Below, in pieces: positions 32,702-42,000 of a stretch of 64,000 nucleotides of DNA. The notes below the pieces were generated by a model, which saw only the letters and a list, made by a program, of their open reading frames with translations, made no database searches and was not told the DNA's origin. Positions within the stretch are counted from its first letter, which is position 1; every line of letters begins with the position of its first letter. This DNA comes from Nemesobacter sp965249045 (GTDB lineage Bacteria > Desulfobacterota_D > UBA1144 > Nemesobacterales > Nemesobacteraceae), in the NCBI GenBank assembly GCA_965249045.1, contig OZ252213.1, forward strand, positions 1,798,001 through 1,862,000. The letters run 5' to 3'. Position numbers and translations under genes: made by a program.

Positions 32702-33949
32702 ATGAAAAGCATAATCCACGCTGCGACAATCACGCTTGCTATTTTGTTTCTTCCGCTTCTTTTTTCTCCGCGGGCGGAGGTCGCTTATGCACAGGCAAAC
32801 CCGCAGGAAGAACTCAGCGTAACAAACTACTCGTGGAAATCTTACGGAGTGGGACGCGTCGCAACGCTGGGGGAAATAACCGTCCTAAACTCCGGCAAGA
32901 AAAACTACAAAAACATCAAATTCAAGGTTGATCTGTTTACCAGAACCGGCAAGTTTCTGGGCTCGCTTCAAGGAACGATTCCCGAGGAACTGCCCGCCGA
33001 AAGCGAAAAAACCTTCTTCGACCTGGACTTGGGACTTATGAACTCGGATCTTGAAGATTCCGAGGCAAGAATAACGGGTGCGGAGGTATCGGGAAGTTCT
33101 TCGCTTGCAAGCGCCGAGAACGTGATTTTTATAAAAAACTGGGAGTTTGAAGGTGCCAGTTTCGGAACAGAAGGTTTTATAACGGAAATCACCCTTGAGA
33201 ACACCGGGAAAAACCATTTTAAAAACATAAAATTACTCTTAACGGAAAAAGAGGGTGGAGACGCCCCAACCAACACTCATCTGTCTTCGGTGACAATACA
33301 TGACGTTCTTCCCGCCGGAGCGGAGAGAACTTTTACAGGAATAAACGTCGGCTTCTCGAGCCCTAATGCTCTGGAAAGATCGATCGCCATCTCCAGAGCC
33401 GAGGCGATATCAGCAAAGGAGCTCAAATACATTCTTGCGGGCGGGGGAAGTCTTGGCGAGAAGATAAAGGAGAAAATCAGCTCCGTTAGAATATTTAGGA
33501 AAAAAGACGAGCCGAAACAGCAAGCATCCTCTTCCGATACATCCCAAGACGGCTATGATGAGGTAACCGAAAGTGCTCCACATTCAGCCGAGCCGGCTAT
33601 AGACAAGGGGATGGAGCTTTCTCAGGAAGAACTCAGAGAACCTTTCCCGAAACACGATATAGTCATAAGGGAGTTTAAATGGGGAAGCGGAATCCCCGGT
33701 GCGACCGCGACGCTCAGCAAACTCGTTATCGAGAACATAAGCGACATCACTTACGAGAAAATAGAGTTTGAAATAGAGTTTTATAAATCCGCGAATACAC
33801 CTTTCGGGTCAAACCGCTTCAAGGTAAAAAAAGTCCTAGCTCCTGGACAGGTAATGCGGCTTAGAAACGTTCAGGTCGGGTTTATAAGCAAGCTTCCCGA
33901 CCCGAATCATATAAAACTCAGAGTGATAAAAGCAAAAGCGATCATGTAG
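32702..33949 (+). CDS. Secreted protein with three tandem FxLYD-like repeats
   Basis: 415 residues. A signal peptide ending VAYA is followed by three diverged copies of one domain: about 38-133 (EITVLNSGKKNYKNIKFKVDLFTRTGKFLG), 138-240 (EITLENTGKNHFKNIKLLLTEK) and 318-412 (KLVIENISDITYEKIEFEIEFYKS). Each ends in a strand with a conserved PAG/LxxxxVGF pattern (VLAPGQVMRLRNVQVGF). A charged linker lies between copies 2 and 3. The pattern is that of small beta-sandwich FxLYD-type domains. No enzyme motif. Probably a periplasmic or surface binding protein; partner unknown. Confidence 0.72.
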   Translation: MKSIIHAATITLAILFLPLLFSPRAEVAYAQANPQEELSVTNYSWKSYGVGRVATLGEITVLNSGKKNYKNIKFKVDLFTRTGKFLGSLQGTIPEELPAESEKTFFDLDLGLMNSDLEDSEARITGAEVSGSSSLASAENVIFIKNWEFEGASFGTEGFITEITLENTGKNHFKNIKLLLTEKEGGDAPTNTHLSSVTIHDVLPAGAERTFTGINVGFSSPNALERSIAISRAEAISAKELKYILAGGGSLGEKIKEKISSVRIFRKKDEPKQQASSSDTSQDGYDEVTESAPHSAEPAIDKGMELSQEELREPFPKHDIVIREFKWGSGIPGATATLSKLVIENISDITYEKIEFEIEFYKSANTPFGSNRFKVKKVLAPGQVMRLRNVQVGFISKLPDPNHIKLRVIKAKAIM

Positions 33950-33980
33950 GGGGGAGAGGTTAAAGCGCTTGGAAACTTAT

Positions 33981-34202
33981 CTAGCTTCCCACTAACTCAA
34001 GGGATTCTTTTATTGTTTCGACCAGCTTGTCCCTGAACTGCTCTATTCCTTCAAAAGGAACCACTATGCTGGATCTTCCACCGCTTAGTTCCGTAATCCT
34101 CAGGTACTGACCCTTGTGATTTTCCTTAACGTCAAAGAAAAACCTCTTGGATTCAATATCAACGTGGTTACTGACATGCTCCTTTTCTGTCCTTTCTTCC
34201 AT
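33981..34202 (-). CDS. Bacterial PUR-domain nucleic-acid-binding protein, 73 aa
   Basis: A single PUR repeat: ESKRFFFDVKENHKGQYLRITEL then GRSSIVVPFEGIEQFRDKLVETIKESLE, the KRFYFDVKENxxGxFLRIxE signature of bacterial PUR (DUF3276-type) proteins known from Borrelia and Bacteroidetes as ssDNA/RNA binders. One repeat is enough, since they dimerise. It is a single gene facing the secreted repeat protein. Confidence 0.8.
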   Translation of the reverse strand: MEERTEKEHVSNHVDIESKRFFFDVKENHKGQYLRITELSGGRSSIVVPFEGIEQFRDKLVETIKESLELVGS

Positions 34203-34333
34203 CTGATTCTGCCTCCTAGAAAAATTTATGGAACAATTATTGAGGCATGACTATAACCCCTTAAAACTAAAAAGCAAACAATTCTTTTCTAGCCGCAAAA
34301 ATACTGATATATTCAGGGAGAAAACCCGAAAAA

Positions 34334-34771
34334 ATGTCCAGAATAAAAATAGATCTCCCAGACAGATTCGTCTTCTCAACGCAAATTCCGATAAGAATAG
34401 ACGACATAAACTACGGCTCTCATCTCGGGCACGACTCAGTTCTCACACTCGCACACGAAGCCCGCGTAAGGTTCCTGACAACACATGGTTATACCGAGGG
34501 CAACATAGAGGGAGTGGGAATCATAATGGGAGATGTGGGAATCACCTACAGTTCGGAAGCGTTTTACGGGGACGTAATAAAAATAAGCATCGGAATCGGT
34601 GAATACGGCAACCATTTCCTCGAGCTTATTTACGTGCTCATTAACGAAAAAAGCGGTAAAGAAATTGCCAGGGTAAAAACCTCGCTTGTGTTTTTTGACT
34701 ACGAAGAGAGAAAAACCGTGCGGATGCCGGAGGAATTTCGAAAGGAAATCATCTCCAAGGCCGAGGAGTAG
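34334..34771 (+). CDS. Acyl-CoA thioesterase, hot-dog fold (4HBT)
   Basis: 145 residues with the 4-hydroxybenzoyl-CoA thioesterase pattern: VFSTQIPIRIDDINYGSHLGHDSVLTLAHEARVRFL, with the active-site Asp region DDINYGSHLGHD followed by the long central helix, then SEAFYGDVIKISIGIGEYG and ARVKTSLVFFDYEERKTVRMPEEF. Substrate is unknown. It is convergent to the Do protease gene, 25 bases apart. Confidence 0.83.
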   Translation: MSRIKIDLPDRFVFSTQIPIRIDDINYGSHLGHDSVLTLAHEARVRFLTTHGYTEGNIEGVGIIMGDVGITYSSEAFYGDVIKISIGIGEYGNHFLELIYVLINEKSGKEIARVKTSLVFFDYEERKTVRMPEEFRKEIISKAEE

Positions 34772-34796
34772 TTACCACAATCCCATATGTTTGCCG

Positions 34797-36245
34797 CTAT
34801 TGTTTCTTTTTGACAGCGTAGCCGATGTAAATAGTGTTTTTGCGTTTCTTTACAAGAAAAAGATACTGTTTCCCGGGTTCCAGGGCGCTCACGATCTTGT
34901 TGTAGTCCCCAAGGTTCGCCACGGGAGTTCTGTCAACCTCAAGTATCACGTCCCCGGGACGAAATCCCGCTTCCCAGGCGGAGCTGCCGCGGCTTACATT
35001 GGTAACCAGCACTCCGGCTTTGTCCTCAACACCGAACCGCGCAGCGATATCCGGGGTAATATCACTTAATTCAATATCCTCGTCCTGCCGAGACTCGGCA
35101 GCGGTCTGATCATCCGGCATCTGACCAAGAACAACGGAAAGATCCTTACGCTTTCCATCGCGGAGAACAGTGATTTTAAAGGAAGTACCGGGAGCTTTCA
35201 TCCCCACGAGTTTTGACAAAGAGGTAAACTCCTTTATAGGGTTTCCGTCAAACTCCACTACCACGTCTCCTCTTCGCAGACCAGCTTTTTCCGCGGGGCT
35301 TCCCGGGCTTATATCGGATATAAGGGCCCCGTCAGTACCTTCATGACCTATGCTCTCGGCAATCTCCTGCGTTATGGGCTGGATAATGACTCCGAGCCAT
35401 CCTCTCACCACTTTGCCTTTTTCCATGAGTTGGGATATTACCCCCTTGGCCATGCTGGCGGGGATAGAAAAACCTATTCCTTGCCCCCTAGCCACTATTG
35501 CGGTGTTAACCCCGACCACCTCTCCCCCCAGGTTAAAAAGCGGACCTCCGCTGTTTCCGGGGTTCAATGATGCATCGGTCTGAATGAAATCGTCATAGGC
35601 CCCAAAACCCAGAGATCTTCCTTTCGCGCTTACTATTCCGACTGTGACGGTGTAACCAAGACCGAAGGGATTTCCGATGGCCATAACCCAGTCACCGATT
35701 CTCAGTTTTCCAGAGTCTCCGAAAACAACGGGCTTAAGCTTTTCTTCAGGTTTTATCTTCAGGACCGCGAGATCCGTTTTTGCGTCCTGTCCGACAATCT
35801 CGGCCGTATACCTTGACCCGTCGTAGAGAACGACCTGTATATCTTCTGCTTTGCTGATCACATGGTTGTTAGTAACTATGTAGCCGTCTTTGGTGACTAT
35901 GAATCCAGAACCCAAGCCCTTTTTTCTGAATTCCCGCTCCCGGTCGTTTGGAAAAAATCTCTTGAAAAAATCCTCGAAGACGTCTCCTTCGCCGAAGTCA
36001 GGGAGCACGTTTCCCCTTTTTACGACACTCGTGGTGCTTATGTTCACAACAGAATGTTTTTGTTTTTCGACAAGACCCGAGAGGGAGGGGAAAGTTCCCG
36101 CAGAGTTTGAAGAAGATAAAACTTCCGAGGTACTTTCACTTGACAGCAGTCCAGAGGTTTCGTCGTCTTCGTCCACTTTCGCACATGAAAGAGAACCAAC
36201 AAGCAAAAAACAGGCAGCAAAAAACAGGAAAACAGGTTTTTTCAT
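34797..36245 (-). CDS. degQ: Do-like (DegP/DegQ) serine protease with lipoprotein anchor
   Basis: 482 residues. The trypsin-like domain has the triad His (VTNNHVISKAED), Asp (DAKTDLAVLKI) and Ser (DASLNPGNSGGPLFN), then two PDZ domains (EKAGLRRGDVVVEFDGNPI; SAWEAGFRPGDVILEVD). Unusually the signal peptide ends in a lipobox (LVGSLSCAKVDE), so the enzyme is probably membrane-anchored, with a Ser-rich linker of about 50 residues before the protease. ATG 36245 has GGAGG eight bases upstream; ATG 36266 is inferior. It follows aroK by 17 bases at the end of the carB run. Confidence 0.9.
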   Translation of the reverse strand: MKKPVFLFFAACFLLVGSLSCAKVDEDDETSGLLSSESTSEVLSSSNSAGTFPSLSGLVEKQKHSVVNISTTSVVKRGNVLPDFGEGDVFEDFFKRFFPNDREREFRKKGLGSGFIVTKDGYIVTNNHVISKAEDIQVVLYDGSRYTAEIVGQDAKTDLAVLKIKPEEKLKPVVFGDSGKLRIGDWVMAIGNPFGLGYTVTVGIVSAKGRSLGFGAYDDFIQTDASLNPGNSGGPLFNLGGEVVGVNTAIVARGQGIGFSIPASMAKGVISQLMEKGKVVRGWLGVIIQPITQEIAESIGHEGTDGALISDISPGSPAEKAGLRRGDVVVEFDGNPIKEFTSLSKLVGMKAPGTSFKITVLRDGKRKDLSVVLGQMPDDQTAAESRQDEDIELSDITPDIAARFGVEDKAGVLVTNVSRGSSAWEAGFRPGDVILEVDRTPVANLGDYNKIVSALEPGKQYLFLVKKRKNTIYIGYAVKKKQ

Positions 36246-36262
36246 AATTAAAGCCTCCAGCT

Positions 36263-36775
36263 TCATTTCAGCATCCCAACTATTTTATCAGCAACTTCGG
36301 AAATACTCATATCATCCGTAGAAACAACATGTGGCAAGCGTTCATAAATATCTTTTCTTTTCATGAAAAGCTCCTGAAACTCAGCGCGAGGGTCCTTGAC
36401 GTCAAGAAGAGGCCTTCCCTCCTCGCTCCTTACCCTGTTCCAAAGGGTGTCAATATCCGCCTTCAGATAAAAGACCTTGCCTGAGGCATGCATTATGTCG
36501 CGGTTTTGTTGTCGCAGGACCGCTCCGCCTCCCGTTGAGATCACGGCCGGGGACACTTTCCGGGAGAGAGTCTCAAGCATCTCGGTTTCTTTCTGTCTGA
36601 AACTCTCCTCTCCGCCTGCTTCGAAGATCTCGGTTACCGAAAGTCCCTGGGCTCGTTCCACTTCACCGTCAAGATCATAAAAATCCCTTCGCAGTTTTCG
36701 GGAAAGCTCCTCGCCGACGCCAGTTTTGCCCGCTCCCATAAACCCCGCAAGGAAAATGTGTCGTTTCTCGTTCAA
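36263..36775 (-). CDS. aroK: Shikimate kinase
   Basis: Phosphorylates shikimate in aromatic amino-acid synthesis. 170 residues. The P-loop GFMGAGKTGVGEEL, the DLDGEVE Asp motif that binds shikimate and Mg, the conserved FRxxE stretch (GGEESFRQKETE) and STGGGAVLRQQN are all present, and the lid Arg region is EGRPLLDVKD. It starts 6 bases after the ribE stop. Confidence 0.95.
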   Translation of the reverse strand: MNEKRHIFLAGFMGAGKTGVGEELSRKLRRDFYDLDGEVERAQGLSVTEIFEAGGEESFRQKETEMLETLSRKVSPAVISTGGGAVLRQQNRDIMHASGKVFYLKADIDTLWNRVRSEEGRPLLDVKDPRAEFQELFMKRKDIYERLPHVVSTDDMSISEVADKIVGMLK

Positions 36776-36781
36776 ATCACT

Positions 36782-37414
36782 CTACAGTTTTCTTCCGACA
36801 GGAGAACCCTCGGAGGGGGCGTCTGCGCCGGAGAGCATTTTCTCAACGTACTTGCCTATTATATCGCACTCTATGTTGACTTCTCTGCCCCGGCGAAACT
36901 CAGAAAACGTCGTTTCCCGAAGCGTGTAGGGAATTATGTTTACCGAGAACTCCTCACCCTTTACCGAATTAACGGTGAGACTTGCGCCGTCAACGGCGAC
37001 TGACCCTTTCTCAACCACATATTTTGCAAGCGCAGCTGGAATCAAAAAAGAAAAAACCCGGGATTCTCCAACCGGAGTAATAGACCGAACGGTCCCGACT
37101 CCATCCACGTGACCCGTGACTATATGCCCGCCCATCCTGTCTCCGGCCCGAAGAGATCTCTCAAGATTTACTCCGCTTCCCGCATGAAGTCGAGAAAGAT
37201 TCGTCCTGGAGAGGGTTTCGTGGGACGCGTCAACGGAAAAACTCCCGTCTCCTGCCGAAACCACCGTAAGACATACGCCGTTTACAGCCACGCTCTCCCC
37301 AAGGCTCAGATCCCCAGCGTCAATTCTCCGAACCCCGATTCTTAAAAGAACACCCTTGTCTTTTTTCTCAAGCGCACGGATCGCCCCCACATCTTCAACT
37401 ATCCCGGTAAACAT
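36782..37414 (-). CDS. ribE: Riboflavin synthase alpha subunit
   Basis: Dismutates lumazine to riboflavin. 210 residues in two similar lumazine-binding halves: MFTGIVEDVGAIRALEK, SVAVNGVCLTV and GSVAVDGASLTVN, GHIVTGHVDGVGTV. Its ATG is adjacent to the lspA stop and there is no room for an FMN riboswitch. Other riboflavin genes are not in the window. Confidence 0.96.
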   Translation of the reverse strand: MFTGIVEDVGAIRALEKKDKGVLLRIGVRRIDAGDLSLGESVAVNGVCLTVVSAGDGSFSVDASHETLSRTNLSRLHAGSGVNLERSLRAGDRMGGHIVTGHVDGVGTVRSITPVGESRVFSFLIPAALAKYVVEKGSVAVDGASLTVNSVKGEEFSVNIIPYTLRETTFSEFRRGREVNIECDIIGKYVEKMLSGADAPSEGSPVGRKL

Positions 37415-37903
37415 CTACCTCTCCTTGCTCCGTCCTACGGCTCCGAAAATCAGAAGCGAGATCGCTCCAACCGTGATCGCGGAATCGGCCACGTTGAAAG
37501 GAGGCCAGAGCAGATCAGGATTTCCCGGCCAGTAGACCGCGATAAAATCGGTCACGTATCCGCAGGTAAACCTGTCTATGGAGTTTCCAATCGCTCCCCC
37601 AAGCACAAAAGCCAGCGCATACCGAAAGACTCTCTGCTCCTCGTCCAGTCTGCGAAGAAAGAAAAAGATCACGACCAGCACCAGAACGAAGACAGCAATG
37701 TAAAAGTAAAATCTTACACTCTCGGACATGTTGCTTAACATGCCAAACGCGATTCCCGGATTTCGCAAATGCGTTATATCAAACCAGGAAAACACGTTTA
37801 TCCTCGAAAGAAACGGCACGTGCGCCTTAACAAGCCACTTGGTCAGCTGGTCAAGCGACACGATCAAAAAAGATATAACGAATACGCCCAGATAATTTCT
37901 CAT
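37415..37903 (-). CDS. lspA: Lipoprotein signal peptidase
   Basis: Aspartyl protease cleaving the signal peptide of diacylglyceryl-modified lipoproteins. About 162 residues with four membrane segments. Seen: VSLDQLTKWLV at the first segment, the catalytic Asp pair in GGAIGNSIDRF and FNVADSAITVG. TTG 37930 is an alternative start that adds nine residues. It follows tonB by 58 bases and abuts ribE. Together with lgt and lnt at 14-16 kb it completes lipoprotein maturation. Confidence 0.94.
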   Translation of the reverse strand: MRNYLGVFVISFLIVSLDQLTKWLVKAHVPFLSRINVFSWFDITHLRNPGIAFGMLSNMSESVRFYFYIAVFVLVLVVIFFFLRRLDEEQRVFRYALAFVLGGAIGNSIDRFTCGYVTDFIAVYWPGNPDLLWPPFNVADSAITVGAISLLIFGAVGRSKER

Positions 37904-37961
37904 GAAAAAGACGAAGAATTCCGACCTCAAAAGAAAATCTCGGAAACTCCCGGCCGACGCC

Positions 37962-38558
37962 CTAGCCTCCCTCCAGTCGAAACTCTATCGGAACCTTTAC
38001 CCAGCTTGAGACTGCCTTGAAGCCTCTTTGTGCCGGAACGAACTTCCACCTTTTTACGGCGGATAAAGCAGCCTTATCAAGAACCTTATGACCAGAGGAT
38101 TTGAAGATGGTTACTTCCTCAGGCTTCCCGTTTGGAAGCACATGCACATTAAGCAACACGCTCCCCTCGTAGCCACGTCTTATGGCAACCGCCGGGTAGC
38201 CGGGTCTTGGAGTAAAACCGTAAGAAGGTCTCGCGGTGGTGGCATAAGCCTCTTCTGGTTGTTCCTCCTCGGCTTGAGCGGGTTTTTCTTCCTTCTTAAG
38301 CGCTATGGAATCATCCCGCTTTTCCACTTTCTTTACGACCTTCTCTTTTTTCTTCTCGACGACCTTCTTTTTCTTTACGATTTTTTTTGCGGGTGCGGGT
38401 TTTTTGAATTCAAAATGCTTAAGGGAAACCTCTATGTGATCGCCGTATACGGGAATGCTTTTCTGCACGACAATCTTCCCCCAAGCGAAAGATATAAGAA
38501 TATGGAAAACAATTGAAAACAGTATAAATTTCTTGAGATTGTCAATCGACCCACTCAT
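37962..38558 (-). CDS. tonB: TonB-family energy transducer
   Basis: 198 residues: a signal anchor near residues 8-26 (FILFSIVFHILISFAW), a Lys/Glu-rich periplasmic spanner with repeated KKIVKKKKVVEKKKEKVVKKV and EEKPAQAEEEQPEE, then the C-terminal TonB domain (YPAVAIRRGYEGSVLLNVHVLPNGKPEEVTIFKSSGHKVLDKAALSAVKRWKF). Transmits proton-motive force to outer-membrane transporters. No exbB/exbD or TonB-dependent receptor lies in the window. It lies 9 bases after greA. Confidence 0.92.
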   Translation of the reverse strand: MSGSIDNLKKFILFSIVFHILISFAWGKIVVQKSIPVYGDHIEVSLKHFEFKKPAPAKKIVKKKKVVEKKKEKVVKKVEKRDDSIALKKEEKPAQAEEEQPEEAYATTARPSYGFTPRPGYPAVAIRRGYEGSVLLNVHVLPNGKPEEVTIFKSSGHKVLDKAALSAVKRWKFVPAQRGFKAVSSWVKVPIEFRLEGG

Positions 38559-38567
38559 ACCAAGGCA

Positions 38568-39044
38568 TTATTCTATATTAATAACCAGAAATTCCTTAAT
38601 TCCTCCGGGAGCCCTGACCTGTATCTCGTCATCAACTCTCTTTCCGATAAGCGCGCTGCCGACCGGAGAGGTTACGGATATGAAGCCTTCTTCAGGTTCG
38701 GATTCGTCTTCTCCCACAAGCTTGTATTTTTTTATCTCCCCGGAATCGACATCCTGCACTGTAACCGTAAGGCCGAAAACAACCCTGTCCCGGACAGTGA
38801 CTTTCTCGGGGTCGATTACTTCCGCTCGGCCCAGTCTGCCCTCTATATCCAGTATCTTGCCCTCTATAAACGACTGTTTCTGCTTGGCGGTTTCATACTC
38901 GGCGTTTTCGGAAAGATCCCCTAGAGATCTCGCGTGCGCTATCAGTCTGATCACTTCCTGTCTCTCAACGGTCTTTAACCTGTGGAGTTCTTCCCGAAGC
39001 TTTTTCCACCCCTCGGGAGTAATTAAAACTCTTTGGGTACTCAC
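38568..39044 (-). CDS. greA: Transcript cleavage factor GreA
   Basis: Rescues arrested RNA polymerase. 158 residues with the coiled-coil N-terminus (VLITPEGWKKLREELHRLKTVERQEVI), acidic tip LGDLSENAEYETAKQKQ and the FKBP-like C-terminal domain (VRDRVVFGLTVTVQDV, ISVTSPVGSALIGKRVDDEI). GTG 39044 is preferred to TTG 39047 because the SD GGAG is better spaced. It lies 42 bases downstream of carB, an arrangement found in several proteobacteria. Confidence 0.95.
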   Translation of the reverse strand: MSTQRVLITPEGWKKLREELHRLKTVERQEVIRLIAHARSLGDLSENAEYETAKQKQSFIEGKILDIEGRLGRAEVIDPEKVTVRDRVVFGLTVTVQDVDSGEIKKYKLVGEDESEPEEGFISVTSPVGSALIGKRVDDEIQVRAPGGIKEFLVINIE

Positions 39045-39086
39045 CAAAATCTCCTACGCACCTTAATCATCATTCCCGCATCCGGG

Positions 39087-42000
39087 TTAATAGTAGCTTT
39101 GTAAAGCCTTTACTTCCAGACCGCTTCTCACAAGAACCTCAATCGCCCCAACCCCGGCGACCGCGCCGGCAACAGTCGTGAAGTAAGGAACGTTGTTTAT
39201 AAGCGCGGTCCTTCTGATCGAATAGGACTGCGCGATCTCCTTTTTCCCGAAAGTAGTGTTTATAACCAACTGTACCTCACCGTTTTTAAGGTGATCAACT
39301 ATGTGAGGCCGACCTTGCTTAACCTTTTTCACCGTTCGCGAAAATATACCATTTTTATTGAGAAATTCCGATGTGCCTCCGGTAGCCATTATATCAAAAC
39401 CGGTATCACTGAGTCTTCGAGCTATATCAAGTATTTTGGTTGACTTATCCTCGTCTTTTACGCTGATGAAAGCCACTCCGTCCGACGGAAGACTGTTGCC
39501 AGCCGCGATCTGGGATTTGGCAAATGCCTGATCAAGGTCGGGGGCAATCCCCATAACCTCGCCTGTAGATTTCATTTCCGGACCCAAAATCGTGTCAACT
39601 TCCGGAAACTTGACGAAAGGAAAGACTGATTCCTTTACGCAGTAGTGCTTCGGAACGATTTCTTCTGTGTACCCGAGTTCTTCAAGAGATTTTCCGATCA
39701 TCACCTTGGTCCCTATCTTGGCCAGCTGAACCCCTATGGCCTTGCTCACGAAAGGAACTGTGCGGCTAGCTCTGGGGTTTACCTCAATTATGTAAACCTC
39801 GCCGTCCTTTACGGCAAACTGGATATTAACAAGCCCTCTCACCTCGAGTGAGAGCGCAAGTGTTTTCGTCTGGGATTTTATTTCCTCAACAATTTCGGGT
39901 TCTATCGAGAACGGGGGCAGGATCGCCGCACTGTCTCCCGAATGAACCCCTGCTTCCTCTATGTGCTCAAGCACTCCGCCCACAACAACCGTCCTCCCGT
40001 CACAAACCGCGTCCACGTCGACTTCCTTTGCATCCTTGAGGAACTTGTCTATCAGTATCGGGTGGTTCGGGGAAACGCTCGCCGCTTGCTGTATATAGGT
40101 CCGGAGAGACTCCTCATCGTAGACTATTTCCATGGCGCGACCGCCCAGAACATAGGATGGGCGGACCATGACCGGATATCCTATTTCGCGGGCTATACCA
40201 ATGGCCTGCTCCTCGCTTCTCGCGGTATCGCTTTGGGGCTGAAGCAGCCCCAGGTCCGAGACAAGCTTTCTGAACCTGTCTCTGTCTTCGGCAAGATCAA
40301 TGCTCTCGGGGGAAGTACCTATTATTCTCACCCCCTCACTTTCAAGCGCGAGGGCGAGGCGAAGTGGGGTCTGGCCTCCCAGATGAACTATAACCCCCCA
40401 GGGATTTTCCCTTTTTATAAGAGCCAGCGTGTCTTCAAGCGTAAGCGGCTCGAAATAAAGGCGGTCCGAGGTATCGTAATCCGTGCTCACGGTCTCGGGG
40501 TTGCAGTTAACCATGATAGCCTCGTACCCCTCTTCCCGAAGAGCAAAAGACGCGTGCACGCAGCAGTAGTCAAACTCTATGCCCTGGCCTATGCGGTTCG
40601 GGCCCCCACCTAGTATCACCACCTTCTTTCTGTCGGTGGGAAGCGCCTCGCTTTCGCTCTCGAAAGTCGAATAGAGGTAAGGTGTGTAGGCTTCAAACTC
40701 AGCGGCGCAGGTATCAACCATCTTAAAAGCAGGCTCGATTCCCTCGCGGAGACGGAAATCCCTCACTTCCGCTTCCTCTTTGGAAAGAATCCTTGCGATC
40801 TCAATGTCGGAAAAACCGTGGCGCTTGGCCTGAAGCATGGTTCCACGGTGAAGCCCGTTTTCCGCAATATCCGATTCGAAATCGGTAATCTGCTTGATGT
40901 TCTGAAGAAACCAGGGGTCTATGTGGGAGATTGAATAGATTTCCTCTAAGTCCATGCCCAGACGAAACGCGTCGGCTATGTACCAGAGCCGTCGCGGGGA
41001 GGGAACCCTCAGTTCTTCCCTAACCACTTCCGGATCATCCGACATCTTCTCAAGACCGTAAGAATCTATCTCAAGAGACCTTATTGCCTTGTGCAGGGAT
41101 TCCTTGAAAGTCCTTGCGATGGACATTACTTCTCCCACGGATTTCATCTGAGTAGTGAGAGCCTGGGTTGTCTTCGGAAATTTCTCAAACGCGAACCTAG
41201 GTATTTTCACCACCACGTAATCTATCGTCGGTTCAAAAGACGCGGGAGTGTATTTCGTTATATCGTTTGAGATCTCATCGAGCGAATAGCCGACCGCGAG
41301 CTTCGCGGCTATCTTGGCAATCGGAAACCCGGTTGCCTTTGAAGCAAGCGCGGAGCTCCGCGAAACCCTTGGATTCATCTCAATGACCATCATCCGCCCG
41401 TCTTCGGGACTAACGGCGAACTGGATGTTCGATCCTCCGGTATCAACGCCGATTTCCCTTATTATCGCTATGGATGCGTCGCGCATCCTCTGGTATTCCT
41501 TGTCGGTAAGGGTCTGCGCGGGAGCAACCGTTATGCTGTCTCCCGTGTGGACACCCATGGCGTCGAAATTCTCTATCGAGCAGATTATGACGACGTTATC
41601 CATATGGTCCCGCATGACTTCGTACTCAAATTCCTTCCATCCCACTATGGATTCCTCTACGAGTATTTCGCTTGCCGGAGAACTTTCGATTCCCGTTTTG
41701 GCGAACTCATCGAATTCCTCTTTGTTGTAGGCAACACTTCCACCGGTTCCTCCAAGGGTAAAAGAAGGCCGTATGATGACCGGAAACCCTATCTCTTCTA
41801 CAACGTCCCAGGCTTCTTTCATGTTGTGTGCGATACCGCTTCTCGGCACCTCAAGACCTATGTCCGCTATGGCTTTTTTGAAAAGATCCCTGTTTTCCGC
41901 TTTTTTTATCGCCGGGAGTTTCGCGCCTATGAGTTCCACGCCGTGGCGTTCAAGCACGCCTGATTCGGCAAGGGAAACGGCAAGGTTAAGAGCTGTCTGT

